Positions 26,122-36,142 of a DNA stretch of 64,000 nucleotides are shown piece by piece. Numbering within the stretch: position 1 is the first letter of the stretch; each line of letters opens with the position of its first letter. Below the pieces are notes generated by a model. The model had not been told where the DNA came from. It saw only the letters and a program-made list of their open reading frames with translations, and searched no databases. The position numbers and the translations under genes are program-made. Source of the DNA: Streptomyces achromogenes (GTDB taxonomy: Bacteria; Actinomycetota; Actinomycetes; Streptomycetales; Streptomycetaceae); contig NZ_JAUSYH010000001.1 of the NCBI RefSeq assembly GCF_030816715.1, forward strand, positions 3,286,001 to 3,350,000. The letters are read 5' to 3'.

Positions 26122-27684
26122 ATGATGTCATCGGGTCCGCCGGCCGTACCGCCCACACCGCCCGTGCCCCTCGCCGCCCTGCTGGCCCGCGAGGATCTCG
26201 GCCTGCGGCAGATCGCCGGGCCGGCCGACGCCGGCACGGTCCTGCACGGGGCGCACTCCTCGGAGATGGCCGACCCGTACCCGTACCTGCTGGGCGGCGA
26301 CCTGTTGCTGACGGCCGGGGTGCACATCCCGGGGACGGCCGGGCCGCCGACACCAGGATCTGAAACGGCAGACCCGGGGACGGCGAGCCGGGAGGCGGCC
26401 GCGGTGGGGACGCACGTCGACGACTACGTCTCGCGGGTCGTGGCGGCGGGCGGCGCGGCCCTGGGCTTCGGCGTCGCGCCGGTGCACGACACGGTGCCGC
26501 CGGCACTGGTCGCCGCGTGCGAGGCGCACGGGCTGCCGCTCCTGGAGGTGCCCCCGCAGACGACCTTCGCGGCCGTCGCCCGTGCCGTCTGGCAGCTGAT
26601 CGAACGCGCCCGCACGGCCGAACTGCGCCGGGTGACCGAGGCCCAGCAGAGCCTCGCGGCCGCCGCGTCCCGCCCGGACCCGGTCCCGTCCGTGCTGCGG
26701 CAGCTCGCCCGGCGGATCGGCGGCCGCGCGGTGCTGTACGGCCCGGAGGGCGCGGAGATCGCCGGGGCGGGCAGTCCGTCCGAGGCGGACGGCCCGCTCG
26801 CCGCACTCGCCCGCCTGCTCCTCTCCCGCGCCGCCGCCACCGCGGCCCCTGCCGCGTCCTCGGCGACCCCTCCCGCCACCGCCGGCGACACCACCGCGGC
26901 CGGAGTCCACCTCTCCGCGTACGCGCTCGGCGCCGGACGGGGCTTCGTGCTGGGCGTGGCCGCTGCCCGGCGCAGCCCCGGCGACCACACCATCGCCTCC
27001 GTCGCCGCCGTGCTGCTCTCCCTGCTCACCGGCGAGCAGCAGAGCGGGTCGGGCGCGGCGCGCTCGTCGGCACTCGTGCGGCTGCTGCTGGGCGGGGCGC
27101 CCGAGGAGGTGGCGCCCCTGCTGGGCGGGGAGCGGTGGCTCGTGGTGCACGGGCGGCCGCACGGCGAACGGACGCCCGACCCGGTGGCGGCCTCCGCGCT
27201 CGGCGCCGGACTCGGCTCCCCGCTGGTCGATCTCGGCGCGGACGTCGTACGGGTCCTCGTACCGGCCGGCCGGCCGCCGCGGCCGCAGCCGGGCTGGGTC
27301 CTCGGCGTCAGCGCGGACGCCGACCCGGCCGGCTGGCCGGCCGCCGACGCGCAGGCGGCCCGCGCGCTGGCCCGCGCCCTGGCCACCCGCACGGCCCTGG
27401 TGCGCCACGGCCCGGGGGCCGGCCTGCTGGACCTGGTACCCGCGGACGAGGCCCGGGACCACGCGCGCACGCTCCTCGCCCCGGTCGCCGGGAGAGCCGC
27501 CCTCGTCGAGACGCTGCGCGCCTGGCTCTCCCTGCACGGCAGTTGGGACCGGACGGCCGTCGCGCTGGCCGTGCACCGCAACACCGTGCGGCAGCGGATC
27601 GCCCGCTGCGCGGCACTGCTCGACGCCGACCTGGACGATCCCGACGTCCGGATGGAGCTGTGGTTCGCGCTGAAACAGGACTGA
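26122..27684 (+). CDS. PucR-family transcriptional regulator
   Basis: A 520-residue regulator with an N-terminal PucR domain (VPLAALLAREDLGLRQIAGP, LLGGDLLLTAGVH, GFGVAPVHDTVPPALVAACE). An Ala-rich middle with a GAF-like section follows. The C-terminal PucR helix-turn-helix is LVETLRAWLSLHGSWDRTAV then VHRNTVRQRIARC. PucR proteins typically sense purine or nitrogen metabolites. ATG 26122 has GGAGG 10 bases upstream. It is divergent from speB with 160 bp between, so regulation of the agmatinase operon is likely (inference). Confidence 0.88.
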   Translation: MMSSGPPAVPPTPPVPLAALLAREDLGLRQIAGPADAGTVLHGAHSSEMADPYPYLLGGDLLLTAGVHIPGTAGPPTPGSETADPGTASREAAAVGTHVDDYVSRVVAAGGAALGFGVAPVHDTVPPALVAACEAHGLPLLEVPPQTTFAAVARAVWQLIERARTAELRRVTEAQQSLAAAASRPDPVPSVLRQLARRIGGRAVLYGPEGAEIAGAGSPSEADGPLAALARLLLSRAAATAAPAASSATPPATAGDTTAAGVHLSAYALGAGRGFVLGVAAARRSPGDHTIASVAAVLLSLLTGEQQSGSGAARSSALVRLLLGGAPEEVAPLLGGERWLVVHGRPHGERTPDPVAASALGAGLGSPLVDLGADVVRVLVPAGRPPRPQPGWVLGVSADADPAGWPAADAQAARALARALATRTALVRHGPGAGLLDLVPADEARDHARTLLAPVAGRAALVETLRAWLSLHGSWDRTAVALAVHRNTVRQRIARCAALLDADLDDPDVRMELWFALKQD

Positions 27685-27800
27685 CCAGGAGCGACCAGGA
27701 GCGACCAGGGCCGACCAGAGGCCCGCACCGGGGGCGTGACGCGTGTCCCAGCGCCCGGAACAGCCAGGACGCCCACAGCCCGCTGCCCCACAATGGAGCC

Positions 27801-28586
27801 ATGCCGATATCCGCGACGCCCAGCCGCGTCGAACTCGTCGACCACCTCGTCAGAACCCGTATCGCCGGGGACGTCGCCACCCCGCGCGAGAACAACCTCT
27901 CGCACTACCGCCAACTCGCCAACGGCGTGCGCAACTTCTGGCTGGGCCTGGAACTCGGCGACCGCTGGACCGACGAGCAGGACGTGCTGGCGGTGATGGC
28001 GGAGCGGGTGGGCGTCAACGACGATCCCGAGTACCGCTACGGCCAGGACACCATCGACCCCGAGCTGACGGTCGACGGCCTGAACCGGATGGCGGCCCGG
28101 CTGCGCAAGGCGGCCGAGGGCCGGCAGCGGGTGCTGTTCGCCACCGGCCACCCGGGCGGCCTGCTGGACGTGCACCGCGCGACCGCCGCCGCCCTGCGCG
28201 CGGCGGGCTGCGAGATCGTGGTCATCCCCCCGGGGCTGCAGACCGACGAGGGGTACGTCTGGCAGGTGGCCGACGTGGCGGTGCTCGAGCACGGGGCGAC
28301 CCTGTGGCACACCCATTCGGGCGAGCCGATGAAGGCCGTCCTGACGGCGCTGGAGCGCGCGGGGCGCCCGCTGCCCGACCTGGTCGTCGCCGACCACGGC
28401 TGGGCGGGCTACGCCGGCCGGCACGGCGTGGACTCCGTCGGCTACGCCGACTGCAACGACCCGGCGCTGTTCATCGGCGAGGCCGAGGGCGTCGTCCAGG
28501 TGGCCGTCCCCCTGGACGACCACGTCGTCAGCCCGCGCCACTACGACCCGATGGTCGCCTACCTGCTCGCGGAGGCGGGCCTGTAG
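27801..28586 (+). CDS. Conserved actinobacterial protein, usually labelled phosphatase
   Basis: This 261-residue protein belongs to a conserved actinobacterial family often annotated simply as phosphatase; I know no experimentally proven function. Conserved-looking motifs are RENNLSHYRQLANGVRNFWL, RVLFATGHPGGLLDVHRATA, VAVLEHGATLWHTHSGEPM, LVVADHGWAGYAG and the C-terminal VAVPLDDHVVSPRHYDPM. The many His and Asp residues are consistent with metal-dependent hydrolysis (inference). There is no signal peptide. It starts about 115 bp after the PucR gene in the same direction. Confidence 0.65.
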   Translation: MPISATPSRVELVDHLVRTRIAGDVATPRENNLSHYRQLANGVRNFWLGLELGDRWTDEQDVLAVMAERVGVNDDPEYRYGQDTIDPELTVDGLNRMAARLRKAAEGRQRVLFATGHPGGLLDVHRATAAALRAAGCEIVVIPPGLQTDEGYVWQVADVAVLEHGATLWHTHSGEPMKAVLTALERAGRPLPDLVVADHGWAGYAGRHGVDSVGYADCNDPALFIGEAEGVVQVAVPLDDHVVSPRHYDPMVAYLLAEAGL

Positions 28587-28626
28587 GACGGACGGAGGTT
28601 ACGGACGGGGGTCCAGGACAGGAAGC

Positions 28627-29499
28627 TCAGTCCGCCCGGGGGACGCGGACCACGCCCTCCTGGATCACCGACACCGCGAGCCGGCCGTCCTGCGTGTAGA
28701 TGCGGGCCTGGCCGAGGCCGCGACCACCTTGCGCCGAGGGCGACTCCTGGTCGTACAGGAGCCACTCGTCGGCGCGGAACGGGCGGTGGAACCACATCGC
28801 GTGGTCCAGAGACGCCCCCACCACGTCTCCCACGGCCCAGCCGCCGCGCCCGTGCGCGAGCAGCACCGAGTCGAGCAGGGTCATGTCGGAGACGTAGGTG
28901 GCGAGGACGACGTGCAGCAGAGGGTCGTCGGCCAGCTTGCCGTTGGTGCGGAACCACACCTGGGAGTGCGGTTCGCGGGGCTCGCCGAACTTCCCGTACG
29001 GCGGCTCGTCGACATAGCGCAGGTCGATCGCCTCGCGGGCCTCCAGGAACCGCTCGACGACCGCCGGGTCGAGGTGGTCGTACCCGCGCAGCCGCTCCTC
29101 GGAGGTGGGCAGCGTCACCGGGTCCGGCGAGGCCGGCATCGGCGCCTGGTGGTCGAGGCCCTCCTCGTACGCCTGGAAGGACGCCGACAAGGAGAAGATC
29201 GGCCGGCCGTGCTGGACGGCGACGACCCGGCGGGTGGTGAAGGAACGGCCGTCACGGATGCGCTCGACGTCGTAGACGATGGGCGCGCCGGGGTCCCCCG
29301 CACGCAGGAAGTACGCGTGGAGGGAGTGCGCGGGACGGTCCCGCGGGACCGTCCGCCCGGCGGCGACCAGCGCCTGGGCCGCCACCTGTCCGCCGAACAC
29401 GCGCGGGACGACGGCGGACCGGGACCGGCCGCGGAAGATGTTCTCCTCGATCTGCTCCAGGTCGAGCAGATCGAGGAGATCCTGCAGTGCGTGGCTCAT
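28627..29499 (-). CDS. tesB: Acyl-CoA thioesterase II
   Basis: The 290-residue double hot-dog thioesterase shows the TesB pattern: IFRGRSRSAVVPRVFGGQVAAQALVAAGRTV in the first half, AHSLHAYFLRAGD, and in the second half LATYVSDMTLLDSVLLAHG (conserved Asp/Thr region) and SLDHAMWFHRPFRADEWLLYDQESP. It hydrolyses medium or long acyl-CoA to free acid and CoA. ATG 29499; it lies about 60 bp downstream of the acyl-CoA dehydrogenase gene in the same direction, likely co-transcribed. Confidence 0.92.
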   Translation of the reverse strand: MSHALQDLLDLLDLEQIEENIFRGRSRSAVVPRVFGGQVAAQALVAAGRTVPRDRPAHSLHAYFLRAGDPGAPIVYDVERIRDGRSFTTRRVVAVQHGRPIFSLSASFQAYEEGLDHQAPMPASPDPVTLPTSEERLRGYDHLDPAVVERFLEAREAIDLRYVDEPPYGKFGEPREPHSQVWFRTNGKLADDPLLHVVLATYVSDMTLLDSVLLAHGRGGWAVGDVVGASLDHAMWFHRPFRADEWLLYDQESPSAQGGRGLGQARIYTQDGRLAVSVIQEGVVRVPRAD

Positions 29500-29558
29500 G
29501 GCGTCCAGTGTGTACCGGGCAGTAGGTGCCGGACCGGTGGCGGGGAGGGACCGGGACC

Positions 29559-30716
29559 TTACTGGCCCATGTCCTTGGCGATGATCGACTTCATGATCTC
29601 GCTGGTGCCGCCGTAGATGCGGTTGACGCGGTTGTCCGCGTACAGGCGGGCGATCGGGTACTCGTTCATGAAGCCGTAGCCGCCGTGCAGCTGGAGGCAG
29701 CGGTCGATCACCCGGTGGGCGACCTCGGTGCAGAACAGCTTGGCGCTGGCGGCCTCGGCCGGCGTCAGCTCGCCGGCGTCCAGCGCCTCCGTGGCGCGGT
29801 CGGCGACGGCCTCGGCCGCGTCCACCTCGGCCTGGCAGGCGGCCAGCTCGAACTTGGTGTTCTGGAAGTGCGCGACCGGCTTGCCGAAGACGGTGCGCTC
29901 CTGCACGTACTGCTTGGCGAACCGGACGGCGGCCTTGGCCTGCGCGTACGCGCCGTAGGCGATGCCCCAGCGCTCGGAGGCCAGGTTGTGGCCGAGGTAG
30001 GAGAAGCCCTTGTTCTCCTCGCCGAGGAGGTTCTCGACGGGCACCTTGACGTCGACGAACGCCAGCTCGGCGGTGTCGGAGGTCTTCAGGCCCAGCTTGT
30101 CCAGCTTGCGGCCGACCGAGTAGCCCTCGGACTTGGTGTCCACCACGAGGAGGGATATGCCGTGCCGGCGGTCGTCGGCGCGGGGCGCGTCGGTCCGGGC
30201 GCAGACGATCATCTGGTCGGCGTGGACGCCGCCGGTGATGAAGGTCTTGGAGCCGTTGAGGACGTAGTGCGTGCCGTCCTCGCTCAGCTTGGCGGTGGTC
30301 TTCATGCCCGCGAGGTCGGAGCCGGTGCCCGGCTCGGTCATCGCGATCGCCCACATCTCCTCGCCGGAGACGAACTTCGGCAGGTACCGCTTCTTCTGCT
30401 CGTCGGTGGCGAGCAGCTTGATGTACGGCAGACCGAGCAGCACGTGCACACCGGAGCCGCCGAACGTGATGCCCGCGCGGGCCGTCTCCTCGTACAGGAC
30501 GGCCTCGAACTTGTACGAGTCGATGCCGGCGCCGCCGTACTCCTCGTCCACGCGGATGCCGAAGACGCCCAGCTCGGCGAGCTTGTAGTAGAAGTCGCGC
30601 GGCGCCTGGCCGGCCGCGAACCACTCGTCGTAGACCGGGACGACCTCGGCCTCGATGAAGGCCCGGAGGGTCTCCCGGAACGCCTCGTGGTCCTCGTTGA
30701 ACACCGTACGGCGCAC
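29559..30716 (-). CDS. Acyl-CoA dehydrogenase
   Basis: The 385-residue FAD enzyme has the family signatures AMTEPGTGSDLAG, LNGSKTFITGGVHAD and GGYGFMNEYPIARLYAD, with the terminal NRIYGGTSEIMKSIIAKDMG. It oxidises a saturated acyl-CoA to 2-enoyl-CoA, passing electrons to ETF. GTG 30716 (VRRTVFNEDHEAF) is chosen for GAGGGG upstream; longer starts lack this. With tesB it forms a fatty or branched acyl-CoA unit next to the AccR-regulated operon. A palindromic sequence about 100 bp upstream may be its operator. Confidence 0.9.
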   Translation of the reverse strand: MRRTVFNEDHEAFRETLRAFIEAEVVPVYDEWFAAGQAPRDFYYKLAELGVFGIRVDEEYGGAGIDSYKFEAVLYEETARAGITFGGSGVHVLLGLPYIKLLATDEQKKRYLPKFVSGEEMWAIAMTEPGTGSDLAGMKTTAKLSEDGTHYVLNGSKTFITGGVHADQMIVCARTDAPRADDRRHGISLLVVDTKSEGYSVGRKLDKLGLKTSDTAELAFVDVKVPVENLLGEENKGFSYLGHNLASERWGIAYGAYAQAKAAVRFAKQYVQERTVFGKPVAHFQNTKFELAACQAEVDAAEAVADRATEALDAGELTPAEAASAKLFCTEVAHRVIDRCLQLHGGYGFMNEYPIARLYADNRVNRIYGGTSEIMKSIIAKDMGQ

Positions 30717-30812
30717 CGCCGGCCCCTCTCTGCGCCTAAGCCGGCGCCGCTCTCGCGGATGTGGTTGCTCGCCGTGGGGGTTCCTCAAGCGATGGTTGCG
30801 GCCCCTTGTGGC

Positions 30813-30826
30813 TAAGCGCTCGCTCA
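30813..30826. promoter_or_regulatory. Possible TetR-type operator upstream of the acyl-CoA dehydrogenase gene
   Basis: TAAGCGCTCGCTCA is a near inverted repeat (TAAGCG / TGAGCG on the other strand) about 97 bp upstream of the GTG at 30716. It resembles degenerate TetR-family operators of lipid genes; no regulator is assigned. Confidence 0.4.
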
Positions 30827-30894
30827 GGACCAACCGTACCGGCGGGTAGAGAGAGGCGTCCAGACCCTTCGAGGCCCGACGCCCGTAACGCTCG

Positions 30895-31512
30895 TCACTC
30901 CGCCGCCGCCGCCGCGAACGCGCCGCGGGCCATGCGGTGCAGCAGCTCGGCCGTGGCCGCGCGGCCGGGGAGGGAGGCCGGGCGGCCGAGGTGCGGGGTG
31001 GAGTTCAGCAGGCCGAAGACCGAGTGGACGGCGGCGCGGGCCGCGGGCTCGGCGAGGTCCGGGTACAGCGCGCGCAGCGCCTCCACCCACAGCTCGACGT
31101 ACTGCCGCTGGAGCTGGCGGACCAGCTTGCGGTCGCTGTCGCGCAGGCGGTCCAGCTCCCGGTCGTGCAGGGTGATCAGGGGGCGGTCGTCGATCGCGAA
31201 GTCGATGTGCCCCTCGATGAGCGAGTCGAGGACAGCCTCCGCCCGATCGTCGTCCATCCCCGCCCGGTCGGTGTCGGCCTCGGCCAGGCGGCGTCTGGCG
31301 CCGGTCAGCAGTTGCCCGCTGATGCCCACGAGCAGTTCCGCGAGCATCGCGTCCTTGCCGGGGAAGTGCCGGTACAGGCCGGGGCCGCTGATGCCGACCG
31401 CGGCGCCTATCTCGTCGACCCCGACGCCGTGGAAGCCGCGCTCGGCGAACAGCCGCGCGGCCTCCCTGAGGATCTGCTCGCGCCGGGTGGGGGCGTCGGT
31501 TCTGGTGGCCAT
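30895..31512 (-). CDS. accR: TetR-family repressor, AccR type
   Basis: A 205-residue TetR regulator: N-terminal helix-turn-helix RREQILREAARLFAERGFHG then GVDEIGAAVGISGPGLYRHFPGKDAM. The C-terminal ligand domain contains the HDRELDRLRDSDRKL stretch typical of acyl-CoA-related actinobacterial TetRs. It is divergent from accD1-accA1-hmgL-acdH. From memory, this position and type match S. avermitilis AccR, reported to bind GTTAA-N6-TTAAC and respond to short-chain acyl-CoAs. Two such sequences lie in the 97-bp gap, supporting control of both directions. Confidence 0.85.
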   Translation of the reverse strand: MATRTDAPTRREQILREAARLFAERGFHGVGVDEIGAAVGISGPGLYRHFPGKDAMLAELLVGISGQLLTGARRRLAEADTDRAGMDDDRAEAVLDSLIEGHIDFAIDDRPLITLHDRELDRLRDSDRKLVRQLQRQYVELWVEALRALYPDLAEPAARAAVHSVFGLLNSTPHLGRPASLPGRAATAELLHRMARGAFAAAAAE

Positions 31513-31534
31513 GGGAGCAATTCTAGACAGGGAG

Positions 31535-31550
31535 GTTAGCGGTCGTTAAC
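31535..31550. promoter_or_regulatory. AccR-type operator 1
   Basis: GTTAGCGGTCGTTAAC matches GTTAA-N6-TTAAC with one change. It lies 23 bp upstream of the accR start codon. Confidence 0.75.
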
Positions 31551-31562
31551 CTGGAGGAAATG

Positions 31563-31578
31563 GTTAACGCTCATTAAC
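31563..31578. promoter_or_regulatory. AccR-type operator 2
   Basis: GTTAACGCTCATTAAC matches GTTAA-N6-TTAAC exactly. It lies 32 bp upstream of the accD1 start, 28 bp centre to centre from operator 1. Confidence 0.8.
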
Positions 31579-31609
31579 AGTCGATCACTGGCGTGAGGGG
31601 ACCGCGAGA

Positions 31610-33226
31610 ATGGAAGAGGCACCGGAGCTGACGAGCGCGGGCGACCCCGCGTCGGAGGCCTGGCGGGCCAACGAGGAGGCGCACCGCGCACTCGCCGAGG
31701 AGCTGCGCGGCAAGCTGGCCGCGGCCCGGCTGGGGGGCGGTGAGAAGGCGCGGGCACGGCACACCGCGCGCGGCAAGCTGCTGCCCCGGGACCGGGTCGA
31801 CACCCTCCTGGACCCGGGGTCGCCCTTCCTCGAGCTCGCCCCCCTCGCCGCCGACGGCATGTACGACGGGCAGGCGCCGGCCGCCGGCGTCATCGCGGGG
31901 ATCGGGCGGGTGAGCGGGCGCGAGTGCGTGATCGTGGCCAACGACGCCACCGTCAAGGGCGGCACCTACTACCCGATGACGGTGAAGAAGCACCTGCGCG
32001 CCCAGGAGGTGGCGCTGGAGAACCGCCTGCCCTGCCTGTACCTGGTCGACTCCGGCGGGGCGTTCCTGCCGATGCAGGACGAGGTGTTCCCCGACCGCGA
32101 GCACTTCGGGCGGATCTTCTACAACCAGGCCCGGATGTCGGGGGCCGGCATCCCGCAGATCGCGGCGGTCCTCGGGTCGTGCACGGCCGGCGGTGCGTAC
32201 GTGCCCGCCATGAGCGACGAGGCGGTCATCGTCCGCGGCCAGGGCACGATCTTCCTGGGCGGGCCGCCGCTGGTGAAGGCCGCCACCGGCGAGGTCGTCA
32301 CCGCGGAGGAACTGGGCGGCGGCGAGGTGCACTCCCGGGTCTCCGGTGTGACCGACCATCTCGCCGAGGACGACGCGCACGCGCTGCGGATCGTGCGGAA
32401 CATCGTCGCCACGCTCCCCGCGCGCGGCCCGCTGCCCTGGCAGGTGCGGCCGGCCGTGGAACCAAAGGTCGACCCCTACGGGCTGACCGGCGCCGTGCCG
32501 GTCGACTCCCGCACCCCCTACGACGTACGCGAGGTCATCGCGCGCGTGGTCGACGGCTCGCGCTTCGCGGAGTTCAAGTCCGAGTTCGGGCAGACCCTGG
32601 TCACCGGCTTCGCCCGGATCCACGGCCACCCGGTCGGGATCGTCGCCAACAACGGCATCCTGTTCTCGGAGTCCGCCCAGAAGGGCGCCCACTTCATCGA
32701 GCTGTGCGACCAGCGCGGGATCCCGCTGGTGTTCCTGCAGAACATCTCCGGCTTCATGGTCGGCAAGGACTACGAGGCCGGGGGCATCGCCAAGCACGGC
32801 GCGAAGATGGTGACGGCGGTGGCGTGCACGCGTGTGCCGAAGCTGACGGTCGTCGTCGGCGGGTCGTACGGCGCGGGCAACTACTCCATGTGCGGCCGGG
32901 CCTACTCGCCCCGCTTCCTGTGGATGTGGCCCAACGCCAAGATCTCCGTCATGGGCGGCGAGCAGGCCGCCTCCGTCCTCGCGACCGTCAAGCGCGACCA
33001 GCTGGAGGCCGGCGGCCAGGAGTGGCCCGCCGAGGACGAAGAGGCGTTCAAGGACCCCATCCGCGCGCAGTACGAGCGGCAGGGCAACGCCTACTACGCG
33101 ACCGCCCGGCTGTGGGACGACGGGGTCATCGAACCGCAGGAGACCCGGCAGGTGCTGGGCCTGGCCCTGACGGCCTGCGCCAACGCGCCGCTGGGCGAGC
33201 CCCGGTTCGGCGTCTTCCGGATGTGA
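31610..33226 (+). CDS. accD1: Acyl-CoA carboxylase, carboxyltransferase (beta) subunit
   Basis: The 538-residue carboxyltransferase has N- and C-terminal crotonase-like halves: [82 protein letters not shown] and [17 protein letters not shown]. Length and these sequences fit methylcrotonyl/propionyl-type (AccD1/LiuB) subunits. It transfers the carboxyl group from biotin to the acyl-CoA; context with hmgL points to 3-methylcrotonyl-CoA in leucine breakdown. First gene of a four-gene operon under two AccR-type operators. Confidence 0.92.
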   Translation: MEEAPELTSAGDPASEAWRANEEAHRALAEELRGKLAAARLGGGEKARARHTARGKLLPRDRVDTLLDPGSPFLELAPLAADGMYDGQAPAAGVIAGIGRVSGRECVIVANDATVKGGTYYPMTVKKHLRAQEVALENRLPCLYLVDSGGAFLPMQDEVFPDREHFGRIFYNQARMSGAGIPQIAAVLGSCTAGGAYVPAMSDEAVIVRGQGTIFLGGPPLVKAATGEVVTAEELGGGEVHSRVSGVTDHLAEDDAHALRIVRNIVATLPARGPLPWQVRPAVEPKVDPYGLTGAVPVDSRTPYDVREVIARVVDGSRFAEFKSEFGQTLVTGFARIHGHPVGIVANNGILFSESAQKGAHFIELCDQRGIPLVFLQNISGFMVGKDYEAGGIAKHGAKMVTAVACTRVPKLTVVVGGSYGAGNYSMCGRAYSPRFLWMWPNAKISVMGGEQAASVLATVKRDQLEAGGQEWPAEDEEAFKDPIRAQYERQGNAYYATARLWDDGVIEPQETRQVLGLALTACANAPLGEPRFGVFRM

Positions 33227-33238
33227 GGAGGGGACTTC

Positions 33239-35191
33239 ATGTTTGACACAGTGCTCGTGGCCAACCGGGGCGAGATCGCCGTCCGCGTCATCCGCACGCT
33301 GCGCGCCATGGGCGTGCGCTCGGTGGCGGTCTTCTCCGACGCCGACGCGGACGCCCGGCACGTCCGGGAGGCGGACACGGCGGTACGGATCGGCCCGCCG
33401 CCCGCCGCGATCAGCTATCTGTCGGTCGAGCGGCTGCTGGAGGCGGCCGCCCGGACCGGCGCCCAGGCCGTCCACCCGGGATACGGCTTCCTGGCCGAGA
33501 ACGCGGGCTTCGCGCGTGCCTGCGCCGACGCCGGGCTGGTCTTCATCGGGCCGCCCGCCGAGGCCATCGCCCTGATGGGCGACAAGATCCGGGCCAAGGC
33601 CACCGTGCGGGAGGCCGGGGTCCCGGTGGTGCCGGGATCGAGCGGCAGCGGTCTGACGGACGACCAGCTCGTCGCCGCCGCCCACGAGATCGGCGTGCCC
33701 GTGCTGCTGAAGCCGAGCGCGGGCGGCGGCGGCAAGGGCATGCGGCTGGTGCGCGACACCGCGGCGCTGGCCGAGGAGATCGCGGCCGCCCGCCGCGAGG
33801 CCCGTGCCTCCTTCGGCGACGACACGCTCCTCGTCGAGCGGTGGATCGACCGCCCCCGGCACATCGAGATCCAGGTCCTGGCCGACGGCCACGGCAACGT
33901 GGTGCACCTCGGCGAGCGCGAGTGCTCGCTCCAGCGCCGGCACCAGAAGATCGTCGAGGAGGCGCCGAGCGTCCTGCTGGACGAGGCCACGCGCGCGTCG
34001 ATGGGCGAGGCGGCCGTGCAGGCGGCGCGCTCGTGCGGCTACCGGGGCGCGGGCACGGTGGAGTTCATCGTGCCGGGCGACGACCCGTCGGCGTACTACT
34101 TCATGGAGATGAACACCCGTCTCCAGGTGGAGCACCCGGTCACCGAACTGGTCACCGGACTCGATTTGGTGGAGTGGCAGCTGCGGGCGGCGGCCGGCGA
34201 GCCGCTGTCCTTCGGCCAGCAGGACGTCCGGCTGACCGGCCACGCGGTGGAGGCGCGGATCTGCGCCGAGGACCCCGCGCGCGGGTTCCTGCCGTCCGGC
34301 GGCACGGTGCTCCGGCTGCACGAGCCGCAGGGCGACGGCGTGCGCACCGACTCCGGGCTCAGCGAGGGCGCCGAGGTCGGCAGCCTCTACGACCCGATGC
34401 TGTCCAAGGTGATCGCCTACGGCCCGGACCGGGAGACCGCGCTGCGCAAGCTGCGTGCGGCCCTCGCGGAGACGGTCACGCTGGGCGTGCAGACCAACGC
34501 CGGGTTCCTGCGGCGGCTGCTGGCGCATCCGGCGGTGGTGGCGGGCGATCTGGACACGGGGCTGGTGGAGCGGGAGGCGGAGTCGCTCGTCTCCACCGAC
34601 GTGCCGGAGGCGGTGTACGAGGCCGCGGCGGCCGTACGGCTCGACGCCCTGCGCCCCGCCGGCGACGGCTGGGTCGACCCGTTCTCGGTGCCCAGCGGCT
34701 GGCGGCTGGGCGGCGTACCCCGGCCCGTCGCCTTCTCGCTGCGTGTCACCGATCCGGTGGAGCACACCCCGCGCGGCACGCACGCCGTCGACGGCGACCG
34801 GGTGTCGGTGACGCTGGACGGGGTCCGGCACACCTTCCACCGGGCCGCCGACTGGATCGGGCGCGACGGCGACGCCTGGCACGTGCGCGATCACGACCCG
34901 GTCGCCGCCTCGCTCACCGGGGGCGCCCACGCGGGCGCCGACTCGCTCACCGCGCCCATGCCGGGCACGGTGACGGTCGTCAAGGTGGCCGTCGGCGACG
35001 AGGTGGCCGCCGGTCAGAGCCTGCTGGTGGTGGAGGCGATGAAGATGGAGCACGTCATCTGCGCCCCGCACGCCGGCACGGTCGCCGAGCTCGACGTGTC
35101 GCCGGGCTCGACGGTCGCCATGGACCAGGTGCTCGCCGTCGTCGCCCCGGCCGCCGACCCGGACGCCGTCCCCGCACAGGAGGACCGATGA
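33239..35191 (+). CDS. accA1: Acyl-CoA carboxylase, biotin carboxylase plus carrier (alpha) subunit
   Basis: A 650-residue protein with biotin carboxylase N-domain ([20 protein letters not shown]), ATP-grasp ([30 protein letters not shown]) and a C-terminal biotinyl carrier domain. The latter has the biotinylation motif EAMKMEH, with Lys at residue 602. It carboxylates its own biotin using ATP and bicarbonate for the AccD1 partner. It starts 13 bases after accD1, with GAGGAGGGG before the ATG, and overlaps hmgL by ATGA. Confidence 0.93.
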   Translation: MFDTVLVANRGEIAVRVIRTLRAMGVRSVAVFSDADADARHVREADTAVRIGPPPAAISYLSVERLLEAAARTGAQAVHPGYGFLAENAGFARACADAGLVFIGPPAEAIALMGDKIRAKATVREAGVPVVPGSSGSGLTDDQLVAAAHEIGVPVLLKPSAGGGGKGMRLVRDTAALAEEIAAARREARASFGDDTLLVERWIDRPRHIEIQVLADGHGNVVHLGERECSLQRRHQKIVEEAPSVLLDEATRASMGEAAVQAARSCGYRGAGTVEFIVPGDDPSAYYFMEMNTRLQVEHPVTELVTGLDLVEWQLRAAAGEPLSFGQQDVRLTGHAVEARICAEDPARGFLPSGGTVLRLHEPQGDGVRTDSGLSEGAEVGSLYDPMLSKVIAYGPDRETALRKLRAALAETVTLGVQTNAGFLRRLLAHPAVVAGDLDTGLVEREAESLVSTDVPEAVYEAAAAVRLDALRPAGDGWVDPFSVPSGWRLGGVPRPVAFSLRVTDPVEHTPRGTHAVDGDRVSVTLDGVRHTFHRAADWIGRDGDAWHVRDHDPVAASLTGGAHAGADSLTAPMPGTVTVVKVAVGDEVAAGQSLLVVEAMKMEHVICAPHAGTVAELDVSPGSTVAMDQVLAVVAPAADPDAVPAQEDR

Positions 35192-36135
35192 CACTCCCCA
35201 TGGTCGTACCGGACCCCGGCCTGCCGGCCCGGGTGCGCGTCCACGAGGTCGGCGCACGCGACGGACTGCAGAACGAGAAGACGACCGTGCCGACGGCCGT
35301 CAAGGCCGAGTTCGTGCACCGGCTCGCCGGCGCGGGCCTCACCACCATCGAGGCCACCAGCTTCGTCCACCCCAAGTGGGTGCCCCAACTCGCCGACGCC
35401 GAGCAGCTGTTCCCGCTGCTGAGCGACGTGGACGCGGCGCTGCCGGTGCTCGTGCCGAACGAACGAGGACTCGACCGCGCGCTCGCCCTGGGCGCCCGCC
35501 GGGTCGCCGTCTTCGCCAGCGCCACCGAGTCCTTCGCCAAGGCCAACCTCAACCGCACGGTGGACGAGGCGCTGGCCATGTTCGAGCCGGTGGTGGCCCG
35601 CGCCAGGGCCGAGGGCGTGCACGTGCGCGGCTATCTCTCCATGTGCTTCGGCGACCCGTGGGAGGGCGCGGTGCCGGTCGACCAGGTCGTTCGGGTCTGC
35701 CGCGCCCTGCTCGACCAGGGCTGCGACGAGCTGAGCCTGGGCGACACCATCGGGGTCGCCACCCCGGGCCACGTCGCGGCGCTGCTGACCGCGCTGAACG
35801 AACAGGGCGTGCCCACCGGCGCGCTCGGCGTGCACTTCCACGACACCTACGGGCAGGCGCTCGCCAACACCCTCGCCGCACTCCGGCACGGCGTCACCAC
35901 CGTCGACTCCTCGGCGGGAGGTCTCGGCGGCTGCCCGTACGCCAAGTCCGCCACCGGAAACCTCGCCACCGAAGACCTCGTGTGGATGCTGCAGGGCCTC
36001 GGCATCGACACCGGGGTCGACCTCGGCCGTCTCGTCGCCACGAGCGAGTGGATGGCCGGCCACCTGGGCCGACCCAGCCCGTCCCGCACCGTACGAGCCC
36101 TCGGTAACACGACACAGCCCCACAAGGAGCAGTGA
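35188..36135 (+). CDS. hmgL: Hydroxymethylglutaryl-CoA lyase
   Basis: The 315-residue HMGL-like TIM barrel shows [58 protein letters not shown] and the active-site cysteine loop GGLGGCPYA. It cleaves HMG-CoA to acetyl-CoA and acetoacetate, the last step of leucine degradation. ATG 35188 overlaps the accA1 stop (ATGA) and has an AGGAGG site. Confidence 0.93.
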   Translation: MTLPMVVPDPGLPARVRVHEVGARDGLQNEKTTVPTAVKAEFVHRLAGAGLTTIEATSFVHPKWVPQLADAEQLFPLLSDVDAALPVLVPNERGLDRALALGARRVAVFASATESFAKANLNRTVDEALAMFEPVVARARAEGVHVRGYLSMCFGDPWEGAVPVDQVVRVCRALLDQGCDELSLGDTIGVATPGHVAALLTALNEQGVPTGALGVHFHDTYGQALANTLAALRHGVTTVDSSAGGLGGCPYAKSATGNLATEDLVWMLQGLGIDTGVDLGRLVATSEWMAGHLGRPSPSRTVRALGNTTQPHKEQ

Positions 36136-36142
36136 CCCCGAC

